From: Chionis minor
Lineage: Eukaryota; Chordata; Aves; Charadriiformes; Chionididae
NCBI GenBank assembly: GCA_013398295.1
Contig: VZSF01009047.1
Span: forward strand, 248,001 to 312,000
DNA length: 64,000 nt
Reading direction: 5' to 3'
The position numbers were made by a program, and so were the translations under genes. The number at the start of each line of letters is the position of its first letter. Within the stretch, counting starts at the first letter, position 1. Positions 49,501-63,300 of this stretch are shown piece by piece. The notes below the pieces were generated by a model. The model ran no database searches, was not told where the DNA came from, and saw only the letters and a list, made by a program, of their open reading frames with translations.

Positions 49501-52030
49501 GCGTCTACTACATGCAGTGATGTTCTGTTGCTTAGCCACTCTTGATTCATATGTGGAATGGAGGCTGGAGGGACAGAAAGCAGAAAATCCATCAATCTTT
49601 GAAGAAGACATTGCATAAAATAAAGAAATTACAGGCTAAGCCCTGGGCACTGTCACAGAGTGAGAGGTGAGAGAAATGGGCTCAAGGTGTCCACCCAGTT
49701 CACACAGTGCGAAGGTCTACTCTTACAAAGATTAATTGACATTTTTTAATAATTCTGTATGCAGTTTCCCAAAATCAGAGAGCTTAGTCAGGTTTCACTC
49801 GCTCAAACAGGATATAAGTTCTCCAGAAGACTGACACTTTTGAAGAGAAAAAGCTATTCAAACTAAGGGTTAAAATACATTCTTTAAAATAAGGTGACCA
49901 TAAGCCCATCTTCCAGAAGCAAATGTAATAATTACATTTTCCATTAGATTTGCTTCTTAGAGTTTAAAAATGTACTGATTTTTTCCTTAACTTGGTAAAA
50001 TTTCATAAACAAAGCATCTGCCAATTTTTTTTATCCTTCTGTTATTTATCTTGGCTGCAGTTCATATGTAGATGTGGTATTTGTACACTTGGTGTCTCCT
50101 TATGGACACAGTCAGAAATTCTGCACATTTAAATGCTCAGACTGCTAAGCACTGGCGTAATTGTTCGTATATATAAGCTTTACAAGCTGATACTTTGAAA
50201 AATCTGATTTTTTGTATAAAGCAGACTTACATTTGCAATTCAGGTTGCTTGACTTGATTTTGATTCTATTGAATTTAATTTTGCTTGCAAGCCTGGGAAA
50301 ATCTTTTGTCTGGTTTAAAGGCAGCTTGCTCATTCAGCAGGTTTATCTGAATTTTACCAGCTATGCTTATTACTTCTGGAGGCTTCACAGTTGGCTTGAT
50401 AGTAGAATAATACAAGAAAAATCAGTTTTCAGCAACAATAACCATATCCATCTGAAAAAAATCCCATATTTTCAATGTATGTCCTCCTTTTTAGAGTTCA
50501 AGCTGTTTCCGTGGTGCCAAGAAGTTAAAGAACTAAAGAACTACCAAAATATTCATAAATATATGTATCTTATGTATCTTTTTTCTTTCTTTTTTTTAGT
50601 AGTTTTTCTCTAGGAACGACAGATATGCCATTCTAATGTGATTTTTCTCTTTTCTTTTTTTTTTCTTAATTTTAATTAAACACCAATAAAAGAACAATAA
50701 GATGTGTTTGGTTTTTATTGTATTAGTCTTACAAGCGAAAAACGCAGAAAAATCCTACAAAGAAAGGTTTATTATTTCTGTTATCTTCCATATTAGACTG
50801 ACTTGGCAAAATCTGCACAGGCAGACTATCTGCCTCTCAGTCAGTTGCAAATTTAACCATTAGTGAAGTGATCAGCTTGTTGTTTGCTTGAAAACTCTGG
50901 AGCAGAACAGCAAGAGTTTTTAAATGTCCTTTTCTGTCCAACTGATAGACAGCTCAGGAACCACCTTAGCTTTTAACATCTGGTCTCTAATGCTTGCAAA
51001 AGTAGAATGGGAGCGAAAGACCAGCTACTCCTACTGATTAAAATCAGGCTTGAACTGCACTGTTACATGCTGGAAAATAGTGTGACAGATGGGGTCAGGT
51101 GTGTAAAAATATAATTAGGCAACTGGCTACATAGAGATGTGTTTAGCCTAATGTTAGTCTGTGAAAGACCAGAACTTATAATATGTATTTAAAAAACAAA
51201 AGTGTAAATGCTGTGATTGTGGCATTAAATCTGGCTATATTCCCTGCTCTGAGGAGAGAAGCCACAGGTTTCCTTTCTGCCTACGCCAGTATGGTGCCTG
51301 GCCGACTTTCTTTAAATTTTTCAGCTTAACCCTAAGTGCAAAAATACAATCCATTCAAATCCCTCCCCATATGCATAAGGATTGTTTTATTAGTAGGTAG
51401 AAGGTAAATATCAGATGGACTAGAGAAAATAAATGAAACTAGTAATCCACACTGACTACAAAATTAAAGATGAAAACCAAACTTACAGGTACTCAGATGA
51501 CAGACTCCGAAGAGTAAAAAATTAATAATTGACAAGTGTTTTGCTTTCTGCTTACTCCAAAAAGTAACCTAGATCACAGGCAACATACTCACAAAAAGGC
51601 AAATCCTCAGCCCAGCTCTCACAACTGAGTACAGTGGTCACACTGAGTTCACGCTGCCTTGTAAAACCTCACTGGCCTGTGTGCGTGTCTTAAAGCAAAG
51701 AATCCTGCTGTAGGTAATAAAAGAATTCACCTGGTATCTATAAAGTTGAATTACTACCTCTCCTTTGGAAACGGGTACATGGTGTCCGTGGGGTAATGAG
51801 GAGAAAGGATGTGAGCTCACTCTCATTTCTGCTTAACAAGTTCTAGGTGATTCCCCCTTGTTTAACATGGGTAGGAGCAAACCATTCGGTTGCAGCTTCT
51901 TCAAACTCTCACACTGCGAGAACACATGGAGGTAGTATTCCAGTGCTTTACAATACACTTGGTTTCTACACAATAGCTCAAATTACTAACCAATTTTAAA
52001 AGTCTGTCGTTAACCAGAATGTGGTAAAAA
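46501..52030. other. Unique noncoding DNA
   Basis: Open frames at 47749-48015 (+), 49179-49611 (-) and 50212-50613 (+, 133 codons) show no recognisable family, and the last is rich in hydrophobic residues simply because the DNA is T-rich. No transposon recognised. Confidence 0.55.
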
Positions 52031-52632
52031 TCAGCAGCGGCTGAGATACCCCCTCAGGATAAGCGGTGGGTGGGGGTGGTCCCAGCTGGCAACTGCTGGA
52101 TCTGCGACAGGAGCCCGATAACCCTGAAACAGCGTGGGCAATCATGGGGCACTGCTCACAGAGATGCTCGCAACCTGCTCATCAGTTTATGAATCTAGAT
52201 ATACCCTCTGATTTGCTGCCATCTTAAACTGCAGGGCATAGACATGCCCAGAGCAGTTACGCAGTTATGAGACAGTCCTGTGTTCAGCTGCCCCAAGATC
52301 TAAATTTTGCTTTTAGGAACAGTTATGGGAGAAAGATCACAGTACAACAATATGAGATTGCTGCCTGCTTTGGTGGGGTACTAGATGGCACACTGGTTGT
52401 ACCGCCTGGGCACTACCACCTCCATACCTATGGGACCCGCAGACAGGCTGTTGAGGGGGTTGCAGGTTGTGGCCCCCCTGCAGACGTGAGGCTGCCATAA
52501 CTCCTTGACCCCAGCTCCAACCAGTAGCAAGGCCAAGTGTGTGCTCCCAGTAGGCATGTGCACAAACATGCATACAGCAGGTATATACCAAAATACATGG
52601 CCAGACAGACAGATCAACATGAACAGACAAAC
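52031..52632. other. GC-richer unassigned segment upstream of a CR1
   Basis: The composition rises in GC (aagcggtgggtgggggtggt, ttgtaccgcctgggcactac). Short open frames exist on both strands (52267-52500 plus, 52381-52734 minus) but conflict with each other and show no known domain. It may be an older transposon whose family I cannot name. Confidence 0.4.
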
Positions 52633-52840
52633 CATGAGGACAGGCAGGCAGTGGAACAGGCTGCCCAGACAGGCTGTGCAGTCTCCATCCTTGAAGGTTT
52701 TCAAGACCCAGATGGATAAAGCCCTGAGCAACATGGTTTGAGCTCAGAGGTAACTCTGCTTTGAGCAGAGGACTGTGCTAGAGACCTTCTGAGGCCCCTT
52801 CCAGCCTGGAATCATCACCATGTCATCCTGCGATCCCATG
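52633..52840 (+). mobile_element. CR1 LINE 3'-end fragment
   Basis: A forward CR1 copy. The frame ending at 52741 reads WNRLPRQAVQSPSLKVFKTQ then DKALSNMV, the reverse-transcriptase carboxy-terminus. The 3' untranslated part follows (gctagagaccttctgaggcc, ccttccagcctggaatcatc) with degraded octamers ending tcctgcgatccc. It is of the same general subtype as the 3797 copy. Confidence 0.92.
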
Positions 52841-55800
52841 CCCATTGACCCGCTGAGTTGACTCTGGTTTTAGTCTTACAACTTGCCCCCTTCTGGCTGC
52901 ATGTTGGCACACACCCAGGGGATCGCCAAATCATCAGCAGGTGCCAAGCAATGGGAAGAGGGGAGAAATGTGATAAAATGCAGTATTTGTACAGAGAAAC
53001 CACAGTGTAGCTGCCAATTGGTCTCCAGACAAGAAACAGCTGGAGGAAGGAAGGAAGCTGGATGGACACAGCTGCTCTTGTGGCAGGGAAGTCTGTAGGT
53101 AGGAGGTGTTTTCAAAACAGCACTCTTCCATGCTAAACCATTGAGGAGCAATCCCTAAAGAAATCCTGGGTTCTGCAACACCAAGTGTGAGCTATGGCAC
53201 TGACCAGAGCCAAGCTCTGTATTTCTAAAACGCTTCATTTGATTATCTTCAAAATTCAACCAGCTCCTGGGAAAACAAAGTCACAGTCATAGAGTGCCTC
53301 AGTTACTCTTTATAAAAGAACGATTTTTTGGAAAATATAGAGTGAATCTAATGAGAAATACTTAAGAGGAAGCAGAAAAAGAAAATCAAGCTCAGAACTT
53401 GAATCACCTTTCAACCCCAACTTTATAATCATTTCTATAATTAAATCCTCATAATTTAAGCTATGCTTCACTCAACAGAAAACTGATGACTCTCATGTTT
53501 TAATGGGAATTTTACTGTATTCCAATAATCTGTTTTGTATAAATTAAGTCTCTAGGGTAAAATAATCATTCTGAAGCAGAGATTTGTTTGGATTTCCTTT
53601 CACACTACAACAGGTTTCATTCTAAAAGTGGCTAATGCTCCCACAAGTTGGAAACAAAGCAATGATTTAATGTCTGTGGTATTAATTAAATAAGAAAGAT
53701 ACTGACAACAGGAGCCTTATCAAAAAGGGGAAAAAAAGGAATGCTCTTTAACACTAATCCCCAGCACTCGCAGCTTATGCTTGAAGAAGAGTCAATTATT
53801 TTAGTCTAAACCCCTTAACAATCCATGCTCAAAAATCTTTTATTTCCCCCTACGTATATTTGAGTCTGGGCTTGTTTATCTGGTGTGCAGAGAAGAGCAG
53901 CAGTCCCCGGCTTGTGGCTGAGAATAGCAAGCTGCTATGAGTGCCTCTGATGTTGTCAGTACACATCAGAGAGAAAAATGTTGACTACAGTTGCAGTACA
54001 GCCAGAGCAGGACAGCAATCAGCAAGGCCTTCAGAGAAGGTGAAGACGGTGGGTTTGAAGTATCCTGCAGTAAATGCTGGGTAGTTTACCTGTCTTACCT
54101 CACAGAAACATCCTCATGGGCTGTTCAAGTGGGCCCCAAGGTGCTCAACCTCTAGTGTGGACTGAGACTTGGAGCTTTCATTGTATAGACAAATATTACA
54201 TTTGCTTATATCAAATCCAGTTTAGCCAACCATTTAAGCTTTCTCAAAAATTTTGGGAAGTCATACTTGCCTGCCCAGCTATATCCTACAACACAAGGCA
54301 GTTACCTTCTTGAACTTTCTTGACACCACTTTGTGTGTTGTCTCTTCCTTTTCTCCTCTATACATTTTAGAGGACGTGTTGTCCAAGTGTGTGGTTGGCA
54401 ATCAGAAACTGACCCCTGAGCGTCAAAGGCTTCCTACAAAGGTCTAGGGTGTCCGTGATGTTAAGAAATACACCAGCTCCTGACTGAAAACATATCCAAG
54501 AGATTGATAGAGGAGAAAAATGAGAGGTCACCAAATCACAAATCAATGCAGAGAGAGAATAAAAAATGAAGAACATGTCTAAAAAAAAAATAAATAAATT
54601 TTCAACAGCAAGGTTGGTAATTTGGGGCAGGATTTGGTTGTCCAAATGTAACTGTCAAATGGCAAAAGACAACCTGTAGTATAAAAGGTATGCACAGGGT
54701 AGGACTGAAACAAGGTTTATGAGATAACCATGACCTTCTAGGGAGGTAGCTAGAGGAGAGGTGGAATATCTCAGGGCAGTGCAATGACACCAGAGTCTTA
54801 CATTTGGGAATACTAGTAAAGTTCCTCTACTCTGAGTCTGAATAGGTGCCTGCCTTTCCCCCAGACTTGAAGTCCTCTGCCAAGGGTACTACTTGAGATG
54901 AATTAAAACTCATTTTAGTCACTACCCAGCTTCATTTATGCACTTCTGTGGAATTGAGGCATGTAGCAGTTTGTCTGGGGTAATGGTGGGCAAGTGCAAA
55001 AAGAATGCAGGAAAGTTTCAGATAAATACTGTGCGTGTCCGCTGAAAAGGAGATTATAGAATGGAAATTTAGAAGACACTTGGATTTAGAAGTCCTTTGC
55101 ACTTGGAAAGCAGTTAGGCACCTGAGCCTTCTTTTAGAACTGTTCTCTGAGCAACATTTGCCTGTCATTTAGAAGTGTGGACCCTGTTCCCACATTTGTG
55201 TCAGGTCTTAAGCAAAATCTTCAGTGAATATTCAGTCTCAGTGTAAACACCTGCACCTGCTGACAGTAGCCAGTTAAAGTTCAAGGTATTCTGACTGCTA
55301 ATTAATAAACTCTTTGTGGAATTCTTTTCTAATATGTAAGAAAAAAAAAAGTCTGGAAATGCATATGCATTCCTACAAATTGCCAATTCTCAACAACATC
55401 CTTTGGTGTCTCTGGCTCATATATGATTGCTGTGGCTCTTCTTGTGGAAGAAAATGATAACCCTTCCAGTCCTAGAAAGATCTCTTCTTTTTAAATAACC
55501 AGGGTATTGGGTTCTAACCACAAAACTGTACAGCTATAAAATCCCAAGTCAAAAAAACCATAATTTTGCAGAAAGGAAAAAAAAAAAGGCTCTGTTATTC
55601 CCTATAAAAACATAGAAAGGCTTTGAGAAGCCTGGAGTATAAAAAAGGAAGCAGAGAAACAGGTGAAATGATACAGGGTAGAAAGGAAAACTGATTTGCT
55701 GAAAAGTTTGGTTGGTTCCTCTGATTCTAATTTCCTTTCGTGTGAGTTTTGTCCTTCTACACGTTTTGAAATAAAGAAGTGCCTGCCATTCTGAAGTATA

Positions 55801-58800
55801 TCAAGATTATAAAAACGTGTCTAGTAGAGCCACCTGAGAGTAACTGTCTAGTTCTTCATCTTTATGATGGAAACTTTTATACTCAGCACCAGTAATACTG
55901 AAGAGGTAACACCTATATTTAACAGAAAAAGGAGACACATATATCTCTTCTAAGAGTTACTGCCAAATGTAGCATATTGTAGGATTCAGCTGTCACTAAG
56001 CCTGGAGGACTTGAGCTTTTTCATAATAAAATCTGCCTGCAAATTCTCTGTAGGCAAGCAAACCAACTGTTTCTTAACTTGCAGATTGCTGTTTTAGTCA
56101 TTTAAAGTTTCCTTGATTGGATTCTCAAGCCTTTTCACTGTTTGTAAGTACATTCAGTTTGAAATATGGCTTTAGTTAGCATGCTACACATCAGGTCATA
56201 ATCAGTGACAAAAGGACAGATTTTCTTTTTTTTTTTTCTTTTTCTTTTTTTTCATTCATGTTAATAGCTTAGGGACATAGTTTGAGAAAATTATTACAAA
56301 CCAGATCCTCAGCTGAGGCAAACTGCCTTTGGCTGTCACTGAAATATGTCTTTTTCCATCAGTTAAGACTCTCAATTTAGACTGTTAAATGTGTCCAAGC
56401 TACAAACTACTTTTATTTTGATAGCTCAAGAAACATTAAAAATAACATAACCTACCTTTTTATACAGATTATTTTGCCTTTTCCAGTTTTAGCTCCCTTG
56501 GACAAAAAGCCTGTGCTCAGTAACTGGGTTTTGTTTCTCACATATTGGGAGAAAATTACTGTGCTTCTAAGTGTAACTGTATTAGTAAGCATCTTGATCC
56601 CATGCATTTCCCATTCTAGTGCAAGATGGTAAAACACAACTAACCACAGAATTAGAAGAATCGGTGACCCCCGAATGCACTGGGAGTTACTCAAGCAAAC
56701 ACAGTCTTTTCCTACAGAGATGCCAAAAATACAGGAATGGTCCCCAAGGGTAAGAATAATACAGAGCATCTGTCTGGTGTTGTAACATCTCAGTAATGAA
56801 TGGTACGACACAAAACAATTTTAGTATTTTGGGAAAATAAAAAAGTAGCCTCAAAACCTCTTTCCAATGCTTTGCTCTGTTCCTTTTTTTCTGCAATAGG
56901 GAAATGGAATCATGATAAAAAACATAGCACCGCTTACATAAAGCAGTCATATTATGAATGTCTCTTTATGCAGAAAAATTATATCTAAATACCTAGTTTT
57001 TCTCATTACTCAAGATATGCCTGAAGCTAACCCATACAGCTGTTTTTTGTTTTTTTTAAAGATTGTTGATCAGTGAATTTGCTTGAAAATGTCTATGATT
57101 GAGGTGGCTAGCCTCCTAAACTTACCACCTGATTTTCCAGTATTCAACTGTTTTATCAAGATCCCCTTATCAGATTCTCTGCACCTTTCTGAACTCCTTT
57201 TTTCCTCACGGCATGACACCTGTCAGTACAAGACCCTGAACTCATCCATTGAGCAAAACACAAACTAAATAAATTTTTAAATTATCTCTTTTCTTTTGCA
57301 TAAAAAGTCACATTTTATTCACAGAGCTTATAGCAAAAAATCTCCATGTACTTGATAGCTTGCATTGTCATCTAAATTAAATAAAAAGACTGTGTTTTCC
57401 ACAGTAGATTCTAAAGAATATAACGCAGACCACCTAACTAAATACCTCTTCATTCTATTCATTATCCCAGTTGCCTATCATCTTTAGGTCGCATTATCAT
57501 AAAATTTCAACACAGTTTTTTTTTTTTTTAAATCTACAATCTGATTATTAATCAGATGTAAAATAAGATTAAATTGGTCTTTGTCTTTGTGATTAACCAT
57601 ATTTGTCCTAAGAGCATTTGAGTGACTGAACTTGCATATGAGAATATGATTTATGGGATCAAGTACTGTCCAATATCTTGGTACATTGGGACTCATGGCA
57701 ATTCCACATACAGCTCAAAGATATATAAGGTCTATAGACTTAAACAGTGAATTAAAGCCTGGAACACTGATATCCCCTGCACTGCATAAAATAGTCATAC
57801 AAGAGAATGTATTTTGATATGTTACTCTGTTCACCTCTTCTCCCAAGGTCACTGGGAGATAAAGAGCTGTAGGAAATAAATCTCTCATTACAAGGCAAAC
57901 TTCATGCTGGAGAAGGTTCCTCAGCATCCCCATACTTCCTCCTTGATGATTAGATATACAGTTACTGTGAGCATGCCTTTCTATTTGAAGGCAGTTAATA
58001 TTAACACTCGCAGGTCTAGCCATACCCTTGTATTATTCATAGTGTGGCTGGGATTTTACCAGTCATTCCCAAATGCAATGGTTCTTGATGTGCTGTGCAA
58101 GAGATCTGAGAATGTTTAGAAGATTATTAAAACGCTACTCTCAGGCTATAACTAGGAATCTGCAGCTCTTTAAAAACCTGTCAATAAAATACATATTGTG
58201 AAAATAATGCTGAGTCAAAGACAGAAGAATTTTGTAACAGTCATATTTCAGTCCCTAGGTGTGAACAGCTGAGCACTCACATAAGTCCTCAAAAAGTTGT
58301 AAGTACAGACAGCAGTGCTTGGAGAGGAATCAAACCCTTATGCTAATGCACCTTTAGAAAGCTGATCCAAAGCTACAATGTGAGTGTGAAGCAATTCGCT
58401 ACAGAATTCATTGGGAAGAATAACTTAATCATGATCTGTACATAAATTAATTTCACTTGCACGTTGCTTCTACAGTAGTACTAATAAAAACTATAACATT
58501 ACTGAATGTATGAGTCAGACATTAAAATAGCTTTTAGGAAGAGGTACATCAATTTAATATTACTGGTAAATTTGGCTTAGTCAGAAATCAGGATGATTTG
58601 ACATAGAAAAGATGAAATTGGCAAGAAAAAGTGCAATTAGTGATAGTAATCATCTGAAGTAGGAATGCAACTTCAATAATGACAAAAATAGGACTTCCTA
58701 TATTTCATAAAACATACATCTGACTCACAAATGCTCACACATGCATAAGGTGAAATTGAATCCCAAATTTAACACCCAGTTAATGCTCTTTAAAATAATC

Positions 58801-59550
58801 AGTTCTCCATGGCAAACATGATTAGAAGATAAAAATTTTTTTTGAACCAGAAGGATATATAAGTAAATGTAAAAGCCAAAACCCCCAAAAGATTAAAAGT
58901 GATTAATTACTACTCATGTGACTTCTATTAGGCTGTTTTCCACTTTTGTAAATGTACATGCATAAAGACCATGTGTTCCCAGGTTTTCCACATAGAAATT
59001 TCTCAAGCACAAGTTGCCCCTGTTTCAGCATTCTCGTCCAGACTAAACACTTATTTTATTCTGAGCTCTATAAAACTTGGGATAGTATGATGGGAAATCT
59101 GTTCATCAGTATTCATCAGTTACTGCCTCTGAGCCATCAGAGCCTGCCTACCAGACTGGGCACTGCTCAGATCATGTCCTTGGAGGGGACATACTACCTT
59201 TTTTTTCTGATTATGGATCACTCATTCAGGACATGAGAAGCCTGCATTAAATCCATTCTTTTGCATTAGGTTCTATGTCCCAGACAGGTTTCACAAATGT
59301 TTTGAGTTTTGAGTCACTCTTCCCAGTGACTGTGGTTAAGTCCTAGCCTCAAAAAACAACTGACCAAGTCCTACATGTAGAAAAACAGAAAGAGACTGAA
59401 ATCTACACAAAATGAAGGATGCCGACTGAGTTCAGTTCTACAGGGTACTGGTATCTACAAGGTTGTGTGGCAGGAGAAGGATATGTAGATACCAGGTATG
59501 TGAAAAAATCTGGTTTGTGAGGGTATATGGTCAATGGCTATTCACCATTA
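52841..59550. other. Unique AT-rich noncoding DNA
   Basis: No gene and no recognised transposon. A T/C-rich low-complexity tract lies at about 56221-56252 and a T run at about 57517-57530. Open frames such as 56452-56811 (-) have no recognisable domains. Confidence 0.55.
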
Positions 59551-59577
59551 AAAAAAATAAGAAAAAAAAAAAAAAGA
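59551..59577 (+). repeat. A-rich low-complexity tract
   Basis: A nearly pure adenine run with two interruptions. It could be a retroposon tail, but no element body is visible on its 5' side. Confidence 0.85.
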
Positions 59578-59599
59578 GGTAGAAAAAGTAACATATTGA

Positions 59600-60315
59600 A
59601 CACCCAATACACAAACAAACAGGAGAAAATGGAGACACCATCACAAGCAGAGCTCTCGGGTCAGTGTCCAACAGGCCATTGGAGGAACTGCTCAAAGCAC
59701 TGGGGAGGTCCAGCCACAGCTGTGTAACCAACAAGGCGGGGGAAAAAGAGCTACAAGACTCTTGGGGAAGAGCAAACTGATTATGGGATGTTTTAAGGGG
59801 AATGGACAAATGCAGGGAAAGGGGGGACTCAAGGGCGGAACAAGCATGGGAAAACAGAGATAAGGGAGGAAAAGGGGCCATTGGCATGTAATCCAGCATG
59901 CTTGTCTGACTGAGCCCAGCACCTGTTCATCGCAGTCTGTCCTTTTTATCTGTAAGATCTGCCTGTAACTTCACCCTGCACTGTGTGTGTTTGTGGATGG
60001 AGAGAGTGAAAGCTGTGCGCATCTCGCTAGCGAGCTTTGGTCCTGGTCAGCCAGGAGGAAGAAGCAGGGCCAGGCTGCCTGTGCTCATGCTTATGTGAGG
60101 GCTGCTTGTGTCTGCATGGTGCTGGCAAAGCCCCGACGCTCTGCCTGTGGCGGGAGGGGGGTGTGGGTGTGTGGGTGTGTGTGTGCGTGTGTGTGAGCCA
60201 GGTCTGTGCATGTGCGTTGGCATCTCTGGGACACAGCCTTGCTACCAGCTGCGGCTGCAGCCACAAACTCTCCAAGAAGACATAGCTGGGTTCAGCTTCC
60301 CTTAACATTTTGTGC
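59600..60315 (+). mobile_element. Possible old LTR or promoter-like segment
   Basis: The segment starts purine-rich, with polypurine-tract-like runs (gcgggggaaaaagagc near 59737; gggaaaggggggactc near 59816). It then has a TATA-like ctttttatctg near 59941 and becomes CpG-richer (gtgcgcatctcgctagcgag, ccccgacgct) with a GT repeat. The order polypurine tract, TATA and CpG-rich stretch is what the 3' end of a retroelement would show, but no terminal repeats or target-site duplication are found. A host promoter or unrelated GC-rich DNA is equally possible. Open frames on both strands are low-complexity. Confidence 0.3.
60160..60195 (+). repeat. (GT)n microsatellite, interrupted
   Basis: An interrupted GT/GGGTGT array of about 35 bp in a G-rich context. 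Confidence 0.9.
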
Positions 60316-63300
60316 CTCCTTATTTGGTTTTAAGATAGGTGACCATATGTAGCCATTTAATCCCACCTCTCCATTGCTTCTGCAATTATGTCAATGTAAT
60401 TCGTGAAACAGTATGATGAAATTGGTAAGAGAATTATTTGGACAAATCCTTTATGTTTTGGAGGGAGGGCTATATTGTTACTATATTGGTTCCTTTGATG
60501 ATTCATTGGTGGAGAAAGCAGTCATACCAAGATAATTTTTGAGGTGAGAGTCTAAGTTAAACTAGTGTGGAAAGTTTTGAAACTTGTTCTCAATTTTTTT
60601 TTTCTTTCTGACTGACCCCGCAGTTGAGATGGATAGTTACCAAAAATTCACTCTCTTTATGCTTTCAGATATCATTTACTTATTTAAGTAAATGTATTAA
60701 TTTAACTAAATTATCTGGATTAAATACAAATTTCTCTGAAGACTCTGTTCTGTCATTAGGCAGCAAGTTTTGGGCCATTACCCGTTATCACTATGTGCAG
60801 TAAACATCTTCATCAAGTGAAGCAGATTGCACAGAATATCTCTGACATTTTGAAACAGTGCCAAGCATGTAGAAGGGAAGTCTCGGTTTCATGTCAGGTG
60901 CCACAAACATCCAAATATCCTGGTTGTGTGGGAGATGTAACTACTTAACTCACTGAAACATTCACAGAGGCTGTAGCTACAAAGACTTCACCCTGTAAGA
61001 GCTGTATCTGCTTGTAGGACAACTCAGAGCTGCTCTAAGTGCTGAAAAGGGATGCAAAATACCATTCTGAAGCACAAGGTTCTATACAATTATTTTGCCA
61101 GCTGATGCCACACAGCATATGCATGGTAAGACTCAACAAAAGTAGGGTAAAGTAAGCCAAAAAAGATTAGAAAAGGCACATATGAGAACAAATTGGAAAT
61201 CTGAAAGCAAGGAGAGAGTAATAATTTACTTGTGTAACAGAGAATAATCTGAGGAATAAGCTAGGGATGCCTACATCTAGACTTCGTTCTTTGATTTCAA
61301 TTTAAAGATGCAATGTACAAACAGTCATCATCTTGCTACATTTTGAATTGTCTGAATGCTTGTAAAATGAATCATACAAAGGAAATTAATGTTTTGAGCT
61401 TTAAATGTTGACTACAGAAGTATATTCTTAGCTTTTCATTCCATTTCACCTGTTATTGTTAGCTTCATAATTTTGTTTGTCTCTCATATTTTGTAAATAA
61501 ATGTCTGGGGTTTGGGGTTCTGGGGTAGCTTCCTGGTTTATTTAATATTTAACACTATTTTCTGGTGTTAAGAAGTGGTTTACAGCAATTAGCTGAACCC
61601 AAAGCCACTCTACTCCTCTGGCATATGATCCTAAAATAAAGAATACTGGGCCACACTAAGGTGACCAGCACAATATATATGCTGTATAAGGCATCTAAAC
61701 AATAACAAGAAGAGGCTATTCTGAACCATACAATTTGACCTGAGAAGTAGTAAAACACAGGCCTGGTAAGAAGGGTGGGTTTTTTTTCACAAGGTCTTAA
61801 TCTACCTGAGGATTGGCCTCCATATTTCAGCTCATCCCCCAAAAGATGTCACTAATAGGCAGATAAATAGCAGTCTTAAGTGTAATTTTATCCATTAGTT
61901 ATAAAGGAGCCTAGTGTGATTACCTCAGTTAAAGATGTCCTGTTTAAACTTTCTGAAGTTAATGAAGTGCTCCGTTGAATATGACAAAGTAGAGGGAAAT
62001 GTGTCTGAGCCCAAAAGTCTAGAAGTTCCCCCTCTGGGGAGTCCCAGGGGAAATACAACACTGGTGGTGATTGTCTCAGTTGAAGTAGGAGGTTAGGAGT
62101 GAATGGCAGCGATGGAAGAGACCATATGGATTTCTCCAGGTGCAACCATTCCCAGGACACTGTGAAAAGCACCAGTCTTACAGCAGGCATAAATTAGTTT
62201 TGTTCTTGCCCATTGGTAGAAAGAATGGGAAAGTCAGAGAATGAGTCTGAGTCAAATAGCCCATGCAGAATTAGCAGGAGGGAGCTTGGCAATGGTCCTA
62301 CATGTTAAGGGAAAGCCTCAAGCTACAAGGCTGTGCTGCTGAAAGAATAGACCATTCCCAGAAGCAGAGTCAAAGGCTGTGGATGTGGCGTTAGGGTTGG
62401 ACATTTGAATTTGTTAACTCTTAAAACATACACACAAAGTGAAGAGCTGACAGGGATCACCTTTTTCTATGTGAACATACAGCAAGGTTTTGGATTCACA
62501 CCAGTATGAGCAGGGCTGGACAAAGAAGGGCTCCCCACTAGTTGGTTTTTAACCACTGGATACTACATGTGTGCAGCACAGCTTTATCTTTTAGCAAGTG
62601 TCTTTCCTGATGGACTGTGTACGAAAGCATCAGGGGAGATGATAAGAATAAAGATTCTTCATTGCAGGTATTATAGAGTTCATATGAAAGAATAAAATCT
62701 TGATGTGCCTTTTAAAGTAAGAGAGAAAGAGAAATGGCATGGAAAAAATTAAGTCCCTTCATGGGGAATAAGTACCACACAAAGATGCCTCAAAGGTAAC
62801 ACAGTGAAATCTGATAGGGTGTAGAAAGGAACAAAAGTGTGTATGAAGGAATAAGGTTAAACTGTGATATGGAGAAGTTTGATCATATGGACACCAGCAT
62901 TGATACTTGCAATATTTTAAATGATGTGTTACAGCTCTGTGTTTTTAACATACACAGTTGCAAACAGGAATTCTGTTCAGCCAGAAGGGAACCTTGTTCC
63001 ACTGGGAATAATGAAAACGTACACAGACTCATCAGGAAGGCATATCAGATACATTGCAGTACCAGCTGCTCTTAGTGGCTAGGAAGTTCAGCAACTTTGT
63101 TGAAAGTGATTTCAGCAGTTAAGAGTTGTTTCTGGACAGATTTTAAAAGTTTCATTTAAGGAAATATTTAATATATTTCATTGAAAGCCAACATTTTCAA
63201 AATATGAATTATGAAATAACATGATATTCAGAGAGACTGGACACCTGAATTAAGTCTTGTCATCTTAGGGAAAAAGGTGAATGCCAAACATGGAAATAGT

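Noticed and set aside
50212..50613. 133-codon plus-strand open frame with many hydrophobic residues
   Set aside because: The DNA is T-rich, which alone yields Phe/Leu/Ile codons. There is no recognisable membrane-protein family, start context or neighbouring exon.
59987..60308. Cysteine/valine-rich open frames on both strands
   Set aside because: They are produced by the GT repeat and the G-rich context.
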